Shown here piece by piece: positions 7,886-15,468 of a DNA stretch of 15,507 nucleotides (its first letter is position 1; the number at the start of each line of letters is the position of its first letter). Origin of the DNA: JAAYKS01 sp964479435 (lineage in GTDB: Bacteria; Bacillota; Clostridia; Saccharofermentanales; UBA5734). The notes below the pieces were generated by a model that was not told where the DNA came from, made no database searches, and worked only from the letters and a program-made list of their open reading frames with translations. Location: NCBI GenBank assembly GCA_964479435.1, contig CAYZME010000047.1, forward strand, positions 1 to 15,507, in the 5' to 3' direction. The position numbers and the translations under genes are program-made.

Positions 7886-8958
7886 CGCCGGTCCTTTTCC
7901 AGGCGGTCCATCTCCTGAAACAAGGCCTCAACGGCTTGTGACTCGGACACCTTGCGAAGGATCCTGCCTTTGGCAAAAAGCAGATACTCGCCGTTGCCGC
8001 CAGCCAAGCCGATGTCGGCCTCTCTCGCCTCACCGGGGCCGTTGACCGCGCACCCCATCACGGCGACCCGTATATCACTCTTGTACGTTTGTAATCGCCG
8101 CTCGACCGCCGTGACCGTCGCCAGCAGGTCAACTTGCGTACGCCCGCAAGTCGGGCACGAGACCAATTCCGGGCCATGAACCCGCAATCGCAAGGACTTC
8201 AATATAGCGTATGCCGCGCGCACTTCCTCACCCGGTTCGCCAGTCAACGAGACGCGAATCGTATCGCCGATGCCCTCTGCCAAGATCGTGCCGATCCCGA
8301 CGGCTGAGCGGATGGAACCTTCGTATGGGGTGCCCGCTTCGGTCACGCCCAGATGCAACGGATAGTTGACGCGGGCGGCCAACAAGCGATAACTCTCAAT
8401 CATCAGCAACGGATCGGAAGATTTGAGCGAAACGACGATGTCTGAAAAATCACAAGCTTCCAAGGCTTCAATATTCTCCATGGCGCTTGCCACCATGGAG
8501 TGGCAATTTACACCGCCATGCCGGTCAAGCATCCGCTGACTCAATGAACCGGAATTGACGCCGATGCGGATCGGAATACCGCGCTCCCGGGCGGCTTTGG
8601 CCACTTCCTTCACGCGATCGGCATCGCCAATATTGCCTGGATTGATGCGGATTTTATGCGCGCCGGCGCGGATGCTTTCCAACGCCAGGCGATAGTCAAA
8701 ATGAATATCCGCGACGACCGGGATGGGCGAACCGTCGCAAATCTTTGCCAGGGCGAGGGCGGATTCGCGATCGGGAATGGCGACGCGGGTGATTTCACAA
8801 CCACTCTCAGCCAGGGCGGCGATCTGTTCGCGTGTGGCGCGCACATCACGTGTGTCCGTCGTATTCATCGATTGCACGCTGACCGGGGCTCCGCCGCCGA
8901 TGGCCAACTCCCGCACGAAGACCTTTTTTGTTGTATTCCGATGAATTGGATGGTCCAT
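7882..8958 (-). CDS. ispG: 4-hydroxy-3-methylbut-2-en-1-yl diphosphate synthase
   Basis: Iron-sulfur enzyme of the MEP pathway that reductively opens 2-C-methyl-D-erythritol 2,4-cyclodiphosphate to HMBPP, the penultimate step to IPP and DMAPP. With the start chosen here it has 358 residues, the short bacterial form. The N-terminal TIM-barrel region shows PVSVQSMNTTDTRDV (25-39) and KIRINPGNIG (102-111). The C-terminal part carries the [4Fe-4S] ligands Cys268, Cys271 and Cys303 plus Glu310, in CPTCGR and GCAVNGPGEA. I prefer the ATG at 8958: GGGGGTGA precedes it by about 8 nt and the protein then begins at the usual family position. The ATG at 8976 (3 nt after the rseP stop) would add six residues but has no good ribosome-binding site. 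The 3' end overlaps polC by 4 nt. dxr, two genes upstream, belongs to the same pathway. Confidence 0.97.
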   Translation of the reverse strand: MDHPIHRNTTKKVFVRELAIGGGAPVSVQSMNTTDTRDVRATREQIAALAESGCEITRVAIPDRESALALAKICDGSPIPVVADIHFDYRLALESIRAGAHKIRINPGNIGDADRVKEVAKAARERGIPIRIGVNSGSLSQRMLDRHGGVNCHSMVASAMENIEALEACDFSDIVVSLKSSDPLLMIESYRLLAARVNYPLHLGVTEAGTPYEGSIRSAVGIGTILAEGIGDTIRVSLTGEPGEEVRAAYAILKSLRLRVHGPELVSCPTCGRTQVDLLATVTAVERRLQTYKSDIRVAVMGCAVNGPGEAREADIGLAGGNGEYLLFAKGRILRKVSESQAVEALFQEMDRLEKDRR

Positions 8959-8979
8959 GCTCTCGCTCACCCCCATCTG

Positions 8980-10278
8980 TTAACGGCCGGCCAGTCTCAT
9001 GACGTCAAACACCACCGCCAAAATAGCCAGGCCGATGAGTAGCGCGAAACCTACAAGGCTGATCGCGGTTTGCACGCGTGGTGACAAGCGTTTCCCCCGC
9101 ACGGCTTCGATCCCGGTGAGCAGCAAATGATTGCCATCCAGCGGCGGGATGGGCAGCAGATTCATAAACGCGAGATTGACAGATATCAGGCCGAACATCG
9201 ACATCAGACTGTATACCTTGTCGACGAACGGCTGTTTGGTCGTCACCATATCGCCGACCATGGAGACAATACCGATCGGTCCGCTCAAATTCTCACGGGC
9301 GGACAGTTGTCCGGCGATCATCATGGTGATCCCTTTGACGGTAAAGCGCACAATGGACCACGAGTAACGGAACGCTTCCGAAAACGCGCGGCCAAACTGG
9401 ATCCCCTGCGGGTTGTACAGCTCCATTAACACCGGATGCATGTCCACCACGGTTTCCTGCTGGCCGCGCTCGATGCGCACCGCGACAGACGCGCCCCGGC
9501 TGTCAGCCAGTTCGGCCGCGAACGCGTCCACATCCGCATACGGCACATCGTTGACCGCCAGCAAGACATCGCCCGGCCGCAAGACCGGATTCCCGTTGTT
9601 GGATTCGGCGTCTACTGCCGTGATCACCGGCTGAGCCCCGCTCAAATCCACCGTTACCCCCAAGCGGTATGTCGTCGTCCGCATCGGGGTGAGCACGACA
9701 TCCCGGCGGCTGTTGTCGTCTGTGGAAACAATGCCCAGCGTCACGGCACGATCGCCCGGCAAAAACATCACGTGCGCGACAAAGTCCAATTGGGTCGCCA
9801 CCCGCGCGCCGTCTACCGCTACAATCCGGTCTCCTGCCCGCACACCCGCGGCTTCTGCCTGACTCCCCGCGCCAACTAGCGCCACGGTATTGGTGGCAAA
9901 GCCAAACCAGACAAACAGGATCAGAAAGACCAAAACGCCGGACAGATAGTTCATCGCGGCGCCGGCCACCAGCACAATCGACCGCGCCCACCGCGGCCGG
10001 TCAAAAAAGCGCGCGCCGGAAGCCGCTTCGATCAGGTCCGCGGCGCTGTCGGTGATCTCTTCATCTTCTTCTTCGCCGGCAAAACGGCACGAAGCACCGA
10101 TCGGAAACAGTTTCAGACTGTACCGCACACCTTTGATCTCGCGTGACCACAACCGCGGTCCCATAAAAAGTGAAAACTCTTCGACTTTGAACCCGAGCTT
10201 GCGCCCGCTGACAAAATGCCCCCATTCATGCAGGATCATAATCACACTTAACAGCAGGACACCTGCCAGTATTCCCAT
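8980..10278 (-). CDS. rseP: Site-2 intramembrane zinc metalloprotease (RseP/RasP family)
   Basis: Membrane protease that cuts transmembrane segments, in this family typically of anti-sigma factors and remnant signal peptides; the substrate here is unknown. It has 432 residues. The first hydrophobic segment holds the zinc motif HEWGH (17-21). The third ligand, Asp381, is in the conserved C-terminal NLLPIPPLDG (373-382). Membrane segments are visible near 1-22, 98-127, 355-378 and 403-425. Between segments two and three I see two PDZ-like stretches: GVRAGDRIVAVDG (145-157) and VLRPGDVLLAVNDVP (232-246). An acidic EEEDEE patch (69-74) follows the membrane-dipping region. The ATG at 10278 has a near-perfect TAGGAGGT site, whose AGGAGG also encodes the last two arginines of dxr. 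The position between dxr and ispG is the conserved clostridial one. Family assignment is firm. Confidence 0.96.
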   Translation of the reverse strand: MGILAGVLLLSVIMILHEWGHFVSGRKLGFKVEEFSLFMGPRLWSREIKGVRYSLKLFPIGASCRFAGEEEDEEITDSAADLIEAASGARFFDRPRWARSIVLVAGAAMNYLSGVLVFLILFVWFGFATNTVALVGAGSQAEAAGVRAGDRIVAVDGARVATQLDFVAHVMFLPGDRAVTLGIVSTDDNSRRDVVLTPMRTTTYRLGVTVDLSGAQPVITAVDAESNNGNPVLRPGDVLLAVNDVPYADVDAFAAELADSRGASVAVRIERGQQETVVDMHPVLMELYNPQGIQFGRAFSEAFRYSWSIVRFTVKGITMMIAGQLSARENLSGPIGIVSMVGDMVTTKQPFVDKVYSLMSMFGLISVNLAFMNLLPIPPLDGNHLLLTGIEAVRGKRLSPRVQTAISLVGFALLIGLAILAVVFDVMRLAGR

Positions 10279-10280
10279 GG

Positions 10281-11462
10281 CTACCTCCTAAAGGTACGCG
10301 TAAATCCGCGCGCCCATTGGTCGAGATCCATAATATCATCAAACGACGGGTGCGGTACAACCCCCTCTTGCGCGTGCCGATTCATACAAGCCTCTACCAA
10401 ACGGGGGATCATCAAAAAAGAAAGATCGCCATTGAGGAACGCGCCCACGGCCTCTTCATTGGCCGCGTTGAGGACACAGGGCAGGCTGCCGCCTGTCCGG
10501 GCCGCCTCATATGCCAGCCGCAGACACGGAAAGCGGATCGGGTCAGGGGGCTCAAAGCTCAGGGTCGCCGCCCTGGGATCAAACGGGTCAAAAGGCTCGC
10601 AACTCCCCTCGAATCGCTGCGGCCAGGCCAAGGCGATCTGGATCGGTAAACGCATATCGGGGAATCCCAATTGGGCGAAAACCGACCGGTCCTGAAACTC
10701 GACCATCGAGTGAACAATGCTTTGCGGGTGCACCACAACCTGGATCCGATCGGCCGGGACATCAAAAAGCCAGGCGGCTTCGATCACTTCCAGACCTTTA
10801 TTCATCATGGTCGCGGAATCGATGGTGATTTTACCCCCCATCTTCCACGTCGGATGGGCGAGGGCGGCGGCCACATCCACCCGTTCCAATTCCGCCGCTG
10901 AAGATTGGCGGAACGGGCCGCCGGAAGCGGTCAAGAGGATGCGTCTGATGGGGTGCTCTTCATTGCCCATCAAACACTGCCAAACCGCGGAGTGCTCACT
11001 GTCGACAGGCAAAAGCCGCACATGACAAGCGCGGCTGAGAGGAATCGCCAGATGCCCCGCCGCGACCAGGGTTTCTTTGTTGGCCAGAGCGATGTGTTTG
11101 CCGGCGCGAATCGCGGCCAGGACAGGCGCCAACCCGGCGATCCCGACCATCGCCGCGACGACCAGGTCCGCGTCCGCGCACGTCGCGACGGCCTCGTTCC
11201 CCTCTTCACCGCACAACAGTTCGATGGGGCGGGTATACGCGCCATCGGGGTGGCTCGCCAGCGCCTGGCGCAAAGCGGACAGGCCGGACGGGTGGGCGAC
11301 GCTGGCGATTTGTGGATGGAAGCGGACGATTTGCTCCGCCAGCAAATCGACATTTTGCCCCGCGGCCAGCGCGACAACGCGCAGCCCCATCGCCTGTGCG
11401 ACCTCCAACGTTTGCGTGCCGATCGACCCGGTCGATCCCAGAATCGCGATTTGATGCGACAT
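10281..11462 (-). CDS. dxr: 1-deoxy-D-xylulose 5-phosphate reductoisomerase
   Basis: First committed enzyme of the MEP isoprenoid pathway: rearranges and reduces DXP to MEP using NADPH and a divalent metal. It has 393 residues, the normal length. The N-terminal Rossmann region starts ILGSTGSIGTQTLE (7-20), the NADPH-binding signature. The catalytic domain shows ALANKETLVAAG (125-136), VDSEHSAVWQCL (153-164), LTASGGPFR (177-185) and DSATMMNKGLE (215-225). Asp154, Glu156 and Glu225 are the expected metal ligands. The ATG at 11462 is preceded by a G-rich AGGTGGGGGG tract about 8 nt away. A 63-nt gap separates it from cdsA, and its TAG is only 2 nt before the rseP ATG. The pathway product supplies UppS and, with ispG nearby, shows that this organism makes isoprenoids by the MEP route. 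Confidence 0.98.
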   Translation of the reverse strand: MSHQIAILGSTGSIGTQTLEVAQAMGLRVVALAAGQNVDLLAEQIVRFHPQIASVAHPSGLSALRQALASHPDGAYTRPIELLCGEEGNEAVATCADADLVVAAMVGIAGLAPVLAAIRAGKHIALANKETLVAAGHLAIPLSRACHVRLLPVDSEHSAVWQCLMGNEEHPIRRILLTASGGPFRQSSAAELERVDVAAALAHPTWKMGGKITIDSATMMNKGLEVIEAAWLFDVPADRIQVVVHPQSIVHSMVEFQDRSVFAQLGFPDMRLPIQIALAWPQRFEGSCEPFDPFDPRAATLSFEPPDPIRFPCLRLAYEAARTGGSLPCVLNAANEEAVGAFLNGDLSFLMIPRLVEACMNRHAQEGVVPHPSFDDIMDLDQWARGFTRTFRR

Positions 11463-11493
11463 AACACAATCCCCCCACCTGTAAAGCGAGTGT

Positions 11494-11523
11494 ACCGGCA
11501 GGGACGGATACCCGCTGGCCGGT
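11494..11523 (-). other. Imperfect hairpin in the cdsA-dxr gap
   Basis: On the minus strand ACCGGCCAG can pair with CTGCCGGT (8 bp with one bulged C) and a further GG/CC inside, around a loop of about 8 nt. No T-run follows, so it does not look like an intrinsic terminator. It may be an mRNA structure or processing site in front of dxr. No promoter-like hexamers stand out in this 63-nt gap. Confidence 0.3.
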
Positions 11524-11525
11524 TT

Positions 11526-12479
11526 CTATATCGTAGCGAACAACAGCGCGCCGGCGACAAAAATCGGCATCGTAAACAGGACACTGTCGAAGCGGTCGAG
11601 TACACCGCCGTGGCCGGGAAACATCGTACCGAAATCTTTGACTCCCGCCCACCGCTTGATGGCGGAAGCGACCCAGTCCCCGGCCTGCGCGGCCACCCCG
11701 GCCATCGCCCCCAGCGCGAGACCCGTCCACAGCATCTGACCCTGAGTTACCCCGCTCTCATGGGGAAAAATCAGCCCGAACCAACACATCATGGCGACCA
11801 CACAACCCGCCAGACCGCCGATGCTCCCCTCCCAGGTTTTCTTGGGGCTGATCCGTGGCACAATTTTATGCTTTCCGAACCAGGAGCCGACAAAGTAGGC
11901 GGTCACATCCGTCAGCCAGGGGGCCGCCAAAGCCGGTATCAGCCAATACATGGCGCGGGGAACTGTATATAACATCGCGATCGACATATAAAGGGGCAGC
12001 GCGACATAAGTCGCGCCGGCCAGCATCGACGCCGCAGGGGCCACACAAGCCGGCCCGTGGCTCAGCATACAAACGACAAGATGGCAGGCCGCTGTGGCCA
12101 CCAGGATCAGCATCCCGGCCGCGAGGGCGGCCAGCGCGGCCATCGCTGTGAACTGCCCCGCAACCACCCCGCCGGGCCCTTGCCACAGGAACGTGAAAAA
12201 GCCGTTCTCACGGCACGCGCCCCCCGCCGCATGCGTTTGACAACAAAGATAAGCGACAACAGCTGTCGTCACACCGCCTGCCAGCACGCCCACCCCGAGA
12301 GGGCGGGCGTCGGTCGGCCGCGCGCGTCGGCTTGCCAAAACGCGATCCATCTCCCACCAGGCGGTCGCCAAGACAACCAGCAGCAACACCATGGGGAACA
12401 CAGGCGTCCAAAATCCCGGCGCGACAAAAAGCACCATCGCCATCGAAAACAGCAGACCGGTCAGAATTCTTGTCTTCAT
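11526..12479 (-). CDS. cdsA: Phosphatidate cytidylyltransferase (CDP-diacylglycerol synthase)
   Basis: Integral membrane enzyme that makes CDP-diacylglycerol from CTP and phosphatidic acid, the branch point for bacterial phospholipids. It has 317 residues, longer than the more usual 260-285. The C-terminal family signature is clear: a charged SAIKRWAGVKDF stretch followed by FPGHGGVLDRFDS (287-299). KHKIVPRISPKKTWEGSIGG (203-222) is the other conserved block. About eight hydrophobic segments are visible. The excess length lies around residues 80-150, a Cys-, Ala- and Gly-rich hydrophobic region of poor similarity to what I recall of the family. The ATG at 12479 overlaps the uppS TGA as ATGA; the ribosome-binding site is weak, so translation is probably coupled to uppS. 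A longer in-frame start at 12566 would lie inside uppS and add 29 non-membrane residues, so I rejected it. Confidence 0.97.
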   Translation of the reverse strand: MKTRILTGLLFSMAMVLFVAPGFWTPVFPMVLLLVVLATAWWEMDRVLASRRARPTDARPLGVGVLAGGVTTAVVAYLCCQTHAAGGACRENGFFTFLWQGPGGVVAGQFTAMAALAALAAGMLILVATAACHLVVCMLSHGPACVAPAASMLAGATYVALPLYMSIAMLYTVPRAMYWLIPALAAPWLTDVTAYFVGSWFGKHKIVPRISPKKTWEGSIGGLAGCVVAMMCWFGLIFPHESGVTQGQMLWTGLALGAMAGVAAQAGDWVASAIKRWAGVKDFGTMFPGHGGVLDRFDSVLFTMPIFVAGALLFATI

Positions 12480-13243
12480 GCTTGCTCTACTTTCCCGTAA
12501 CGGCGGTCTCGTCGCGTATACGCGCGGATGGCCGCGATCAGATCCGCCCGTGAAAAATCCGGCCACAAAATATGATCAAACCACAACTCGGCATAGGCCG
12601 CTTGCCATAAGAGGAAATTGGACAACCTCAGCTCGCCGCTCGGGCGAATCATCAGGTCCGGATCCGGCACATCCGGTAGATACAAATGGGCGGCGACGCA
12701 CCGCTCGTCGATCGTCTCGGCGCCCAGGTCTCCGGCGGCGACCTGGCGCGCGATTTTTTGACAGGCGTGCGCGATTTCCCGACGTCCCCCGTAATTGAGG
12801 GCAATGATCAATTGCATCCGATCCCGCCCCCTCGACTGCGTTTCCGCCCGGCGCGCGACCGCGCGTACGTGATCGGGCAACCCCTCGATGTCACCGGTAA
12901 AACGTACCCGAATGCCTTCGCGCTCCAACGCGGGGTCAAACCGTTCGAAAAATTCGACAAACAGCGCCAACAGGGCATGGACTTCGTCGGCCGGTCGCGA
13001 CCAGTTCTCTGTTGAAAAAGCGTAGACCGTCAAATAGCGGACGCCCAGATTCCCGCACCATTTGCATAAATCTTCGAGTTTCTCCGCGCCGGCGCGATGC
13101 CCTGCAGAGCGGGGCAGTCCTCTTTTGGCCGCCCAACGGCCGTTTCCATCCATAAAAACGGCGATGTGGGCAGGAATGCGCAATTCTTCCTGTGCGTCCC
13201 CGTCGTTGCCACGGCGGGGACGGCGCGTCCGAAACCATCTCAT
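12476..13243 (-). CDS. uppS: Isoprenyl transferase (undecaprenyl diphosphate synthase)
   Basis: Cis-prenyltransferase that extends farnesyl diphosphate with IPP to undecaprenyl diphosphate, the lipid carrier for peptidoglycan precursors. It has 255 residues. HIAVFMDGNGRWA (26-38) holds catalytic Asp32. YAFSTENWSRP (74-84), ALNYGGRREI (148-157) and LMIRPSGELRLSNFLLWQ (197-214; diphosphate-binding Arg200 and Arg206) follow, then ELWFDHILWPDF (219-230). Residue 201 is Pro where Thr is frequent. The N-terminus has a short Arg-rich extension (RTRRPRRG, 5-12). The ATG at 13243 has a mediocre purine-rich site (GGGGAAAG) upstream. It is 103 nt from frr and overlaps cdsA by 4 nt. It may be fed by the MEP genes dxr and ispG of the same cluster. 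Confidence 0.98.
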   Translation of the reverse strand: MRWFRTRRPRRGNDGDAQEELRIPAHIAVFMDGNGRWAAKRGLPRSAGHRAGAEKLEDLCKWCGNLGVRYLTVYAFSTENWSRPADEVHALLALFVEFFERFDPALEREGIRVRFTGDIEGLPDHVRAVARRAETQSRGRDRMQLIIALNYGGRREIAHACQKIARQVAAGDLGAETIDERCVAAHLYLPDVPDPDLMIRPSGELRLSNFLLWQAAYAELWFDHILWPDFSRADLIAAIRAYTRRDRRYGKVEQA

Positions 13244-13291
13244 ACCGACTTCTTTCCCCGGCTGACAACCCGCGGCTTCCGCTTTCCATAA

Positions 13292-13319
13292 ACATGCCGG
13301 GTGTCGATACCCGGCATGT
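13292..13319 (-). other. Perfect 11-bp inverted repeat between frr and uppS
   Basis: ACATGCCGGGT and its exact reverse complement ACCCGGCATGT flank a 6-nt loop. On the minus strand the right arm is followed by only TTTATGG, so the T-run is weak. It could be a partial terminator or attenuator after frr, an RNA processing or stability element, or an operator. The remainder of this 103-nt gap holds nothing else I can name. Confidence 0.5.
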
Positions 13320-13346
13320 CAGCATGTCTGCTCGTCTGGTAGTCCT

Positions 13347-13913
13347 TCATATCTCCATCAGGTCTTTGTTTTTATCCGCGACCACGCGATCGATTTCCGC
13401 GGTGTGCGCGTCGGTCAGAATCTGGATTTCGGCTTCAAATTCCGCCAGGCTGTCTTCGGTCATTTCTTTGTTTTTGAGCAGGGCCCGATGCTTGTCGATG
13501 CCGTCGCGGCGGATGTTGCGAATCGCGATTTTGGCTTCCTCCCCATAACGGGCGACCTGCCGGGCCAGATCGCGCCGGCGCTCCTCCGTCAGGGCCGGAA
13601 ATACCAGGCGTAGCATTTTGCCATCGTTGTTGGGGTTGATGCCGAGATCGGATGCCTGGATGGCCCGTTCAATCTGTCTGAGGATGCTCGGGTCCCAGGG
13701 GGTGATGGTGATCATCCGCGACTCGGGAACCTGGATGTTGGCGACTTGTGACAGAGGGGTCTTGACTTCATAATAATCGATGGAAATCCGATCCAGTACG
13801 CGCGGATTGGCGCGCCCCGCGCGAATGGCGTTGAGATTATCATGCAAAGCCTGAATTGTTTTTTGCATGCGATCTTCAAATGGCTGATATGATTCCGGAT
13901 TTAGGATCAACAT
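13347..13913 (-). CDS. frr: Ribosome recycling factor
   Basis: Works with EF-G to split the post-termination ribosome and release mRNA and tRNA. It has 188 residues against a usual 185. The triple-helix domain shows the signature LNAIRAGRANPRVLDRI (27-43) and the C-terminal helix region LKNKEMTEDSLAEFEAEIQ. The hinge and beta domain are represented by VKTPLSQVANIQVPESRMITITPWD. I chose the ATG at 13913 because GGAGGTG precedes it by 7 nt and the protein then starts at the family position; a longer in-frame ATG at 13979 lies in the terminator/promoter region and was rejected. A sigma-A-like promoter sits just upstream, after the pyrH terminator, so frr can be expressed separately from pyrH. 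uppS follows after 103 nt. Confidence 0.98.
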   Translation of the reverse strand: MLILNPESYQPFEDRMQKTIQALHDNLNAIRAGRANPRVLDRISIDYYEVKTPLSQVANIQVPESRMITITPWDPSILRQIERAIQASDLGINPNNDGKMLRLVFPALTEERRRDLARQVARYGEEAKIAIRNIRRDGIDKHRALLKNKEMTEDSLAEFEAEIQILTDAHTAEIDRVVADKNKDLMEI

Positions 13914-13941
13914 AGGGCACCTCCGTTCAGGTTTCACAAGA

Positions 13942-13970
13942 ATTATAGCGAAAGATGCCCTTGTATTCAA
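13942..13970 (-). promoter_or_regulatory. frr promoter: Sigma-A-type promoter for frr and downstream genes
   Basis: Minus strand: -35 TTGAAT (13970-13965), 17-bp spacer, -10 TATAAT (13947-13942). The -10 is perfect and the -35 matches four of six consensus bases, at optimal spacing. Transcription would start near 13935, leaving a leader of about 22 nt that includes the GGAGGTG site of frr. The -35 overlaps the T-rich tail of the preceding terminator. Confidence 0.65.
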
Positions 13971-14003
13971 ATAAAACAAGGAACGGCGGCCGCCGTTCCT
14001 TGT
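13968..14003 (-). terminator. Intrinsic terminator downstream of pyrH
   Basis: A perfect 28-bp palindrome (13976-14003) has 14-nt arms ACAAGGAACGGCGG and its exact complement. On the minus strand it folds into a GC-rich stem and is followed by TTTATTT, giving TTGTTTTATTT across the stem base. The plus-strand side has no T-run, so it should act on the pyrH transcript only. It lies 27 nt after the pyrH stop. Confidence 0.85.
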
Positions 14004-14029
14004 CGCATACCCGCATTGTGCGTGACCGA

Positions 14030-14737
14030 TCAGCTCACGACGGTGCCAATGGACTCCCCGCCCGCCAGGCGGAGGATGTTGCGCGTGTCGCGGATGTCAA
14101 AGACCACGATCGACAACGCGTTGTCACGGCACAGCGCGGCCGCGGTCGCGTCCATCACTTCCAGCTTCAACGCCAGAACCTGGTCATGGGTGATCGCGCT
14201 GAACTTTTTGGCATCGCCGTTCTTGCGCGGATCTTTATCATATACGCCGTCGACGTTGGTGGCTTTGAACATAATGTCGGCGTCGATTTCGGCGGCCCGC
14301 AAGGATGCGGCTGTGTCGGTCGAGAAGAAGGGATTGCCGGTACCGCAAGCAAAGATCACAATGCGCCCCTTTTCCAGGTGACGGATCGCGCGTTTGCGGA
14401 TATAGGGCTCGCACATCTGCCGCATTTCAACCGCCGACATGACGCGCGTGACAGCTCCGGCTTGTTCGAGCGCGTCCGACAGTGCCAGCGCGTTAATGGT
14501 TGTCGCCAGCATCCCCATGTGATCCGCAGTCACACGGTCCATCCCTTCGCTGGTGCGCCCGCGGAAAAAATTACCCCCGCCGACCACGACGGCGACTTGC
14601 GCGCCCATATCGTTTAATTCTTTGAGGACGCCGCCGATTTCACGCAAAAACTGCTTGTCCAGCCCGAAGCCGTGGCTGCCGGCCAGTGACTCCCCGCTGA
14701 TTTTCAGCAAGATACGCTTGTAAACCGCTTTTTGCAT
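14030..14737 (-). CDS. pyrH: UMP kinase
   Basis: Phosphorylates UMP to UDP with ATP; a bacterial amino-acid-kinase-fold enzyme, normally a hexamer regulated by GTP and UTP. It has 235 residues. It shows LLKISGESLAG (10-20), VVVGGGNFFRGR (50-61), ADHMGMLATTINALAL (71-86), FACGTGNPFFSTDTAA (129-144) and KATNVDGVYDKDP (158-170), all in the expected order and spacing. I chose the ATG at 14737, preceded by GGGAGGT at about 7 nt; a longer start at 14785 would lie in the tsf terminator hairpin and lacks a ribosome-binding site. The position between tsf and frr is widely conserved in bacteria. It is separated from tsf by one terminator and followed by another, so it may be expressed as a short unit or by read-through from tsf. 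Confidence 0.98.
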   Translation of the reverse strand: MQKAVYKRILLKISGESLAGSHGFGLDKQFLREIGGVLKELNDMGAQVAVVVGGGNFFRGRTSEGMDRVTADHMGMLATTINALALSDALEQAGAVTRVMSAVEMRQMCEPYIRKRAIRHLEKGRIVIFACGTGNPFFSTDTAASLRAAEIDADIMFKATNVDGVYDKDPRKNGDAKKFSAITHDQVLALKLEVMDATAAALCRDNALSIVVFDIRDTRNILRLAGGESIGTVVS

Positions 14738-14770
14738 ATTCTGACCTCCCTGTCGGCACCGCGCGTGTCG

Positions 14771-14804
14771 AAAAAAAAGGGACATGGCTTACGCGATGCC
14801 CCTT
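14771..14804 (-). terminator. Intrinsic terminator between tsf and pyrH
   Basis: On the minus strand AAGGGGCAT (14804-14796) pairs with ATGTCCCTT (14785-14777), a 9-bp stem with one G-U pair and a 10-nt loop, followed by an uninterrupted run of eight T (14778-14771, its first T forming the last stem pair). It begins 5 nt after the tsf stop. Only about 33 nt remain to the pyrH ATG, with no room for a full promoter after it. pyrH must therefore depend on partial read-through or on a promoter inside tsf. Confidence 0.85.
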
Positions 14805-14808
14805 CTCA

Positions 14809-15468
14809 TCATTCGTTGCCGCTCACTTGCTTCATGACCTCGGCGGCGAAGTCGTCTTCTCTTTTTTGCAACCCCTCGCCCATCTCATAGCGGGTGAAGC
14901 GGCGGACAGCGATCTTCTCACCGATTTTGGCGATCAGGGCGGTCAACAGGGCTCCGCACGTCTGCGAGTCGTCCTTGACAAAGGGCTGCTCCAACAGGCA
15001 GTTCTCCGTATAGAATTTGGCAATGCTGCCATCGACAATGCGGTCGATGATCTTTTCCGGCTTCCCGTCGTTGATGGCTTTGTTGCGCAAGATTTCTTTT
15101 TCTTTTTCGATCTCGTCGGCCGGCACATCCTCTTTGGCGACCCAGCGGGGGTTCATGGCCGCGACCTGCATACACATATCTTTGACAAAGGCGCGGAAAT
15201 CCTCGTTTTTGGCCGCGAAGTCCGTTTCGATATTCACTTCGATCAGGACGCCGATACGGCCTCCCGCGTGAATATAGGCATCCACAATTCCTTCCGCCGC
15301 GATGCGCGTCGATTTCTTCGCGGCACTGGCGATGCCCTTCTCCCGCAACCAGGCGATGGCCTTTTCCATATCGCCGTTGGATTCCAAGAGCGCCTTTTTG
15401 CTGTCCATCATCCCGGCGCCGACTTTGGCGCGCAGTTCTTTGATCATATCGATCGTAATCGTCGTCAC
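14809..15468 (-). CDS. tsf: Translation elongation factor Ts
   Basis: Guanine-nucleotide exchange factor that recycles EF-Tu-GDP during elongation. It has 219 residues, the short Gram-positive length. The N-terminal UBA-like domain reads IKELRAKVGAGMMDSKKAL (9-27), continuing through NGDMEKAIAWLREKG (31-45). The EF-Tu contact motif is ETDFAAKNEDF (81-91), with Ala where Val is usual in TDFVAKN. The start is GTG at 15468, preceded by AAGGAGGT at about 5-nt spacing, an excellent site. The gene normally follows rpsB, which would lie just beyond the window edge. The 39 nt upstream contain one frame that stays open and ends in a TGA overlapping this GTG, which could be the tail of rpsB, but it is too short to assign. 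A terminator follows the gene. Confidence 0.98.
   Translation of the reverse strand: MTTITIDMIKELRAKVGAGMMDSKKALLESNGDMEKAIAWLREKGIASAAKKSTRIAAEGIVDAYIHAGGRIGVLIEVNIETDFAAKNEDFRAFVKDMCMQVAAMNPRWVAKEDVPADEIEKEKEILRNKAINDGKPEKIIDRIVDGSIAKFYTENCLLEQPFVKDDSQTCGALLTALIAKIGEKIAVRRFTRYEMGEGLQKREDDFAAEVMKQVSGNE

Noticed and set aside
10905..11972. Plus-strand open frame of 355 codons across dxr and cdsA
   Set aside because: It crosses two well-supported minus-strand genes and their gap, and its translation is Arg/Gln/Asp-rich with no family signature; an antisense shadow.
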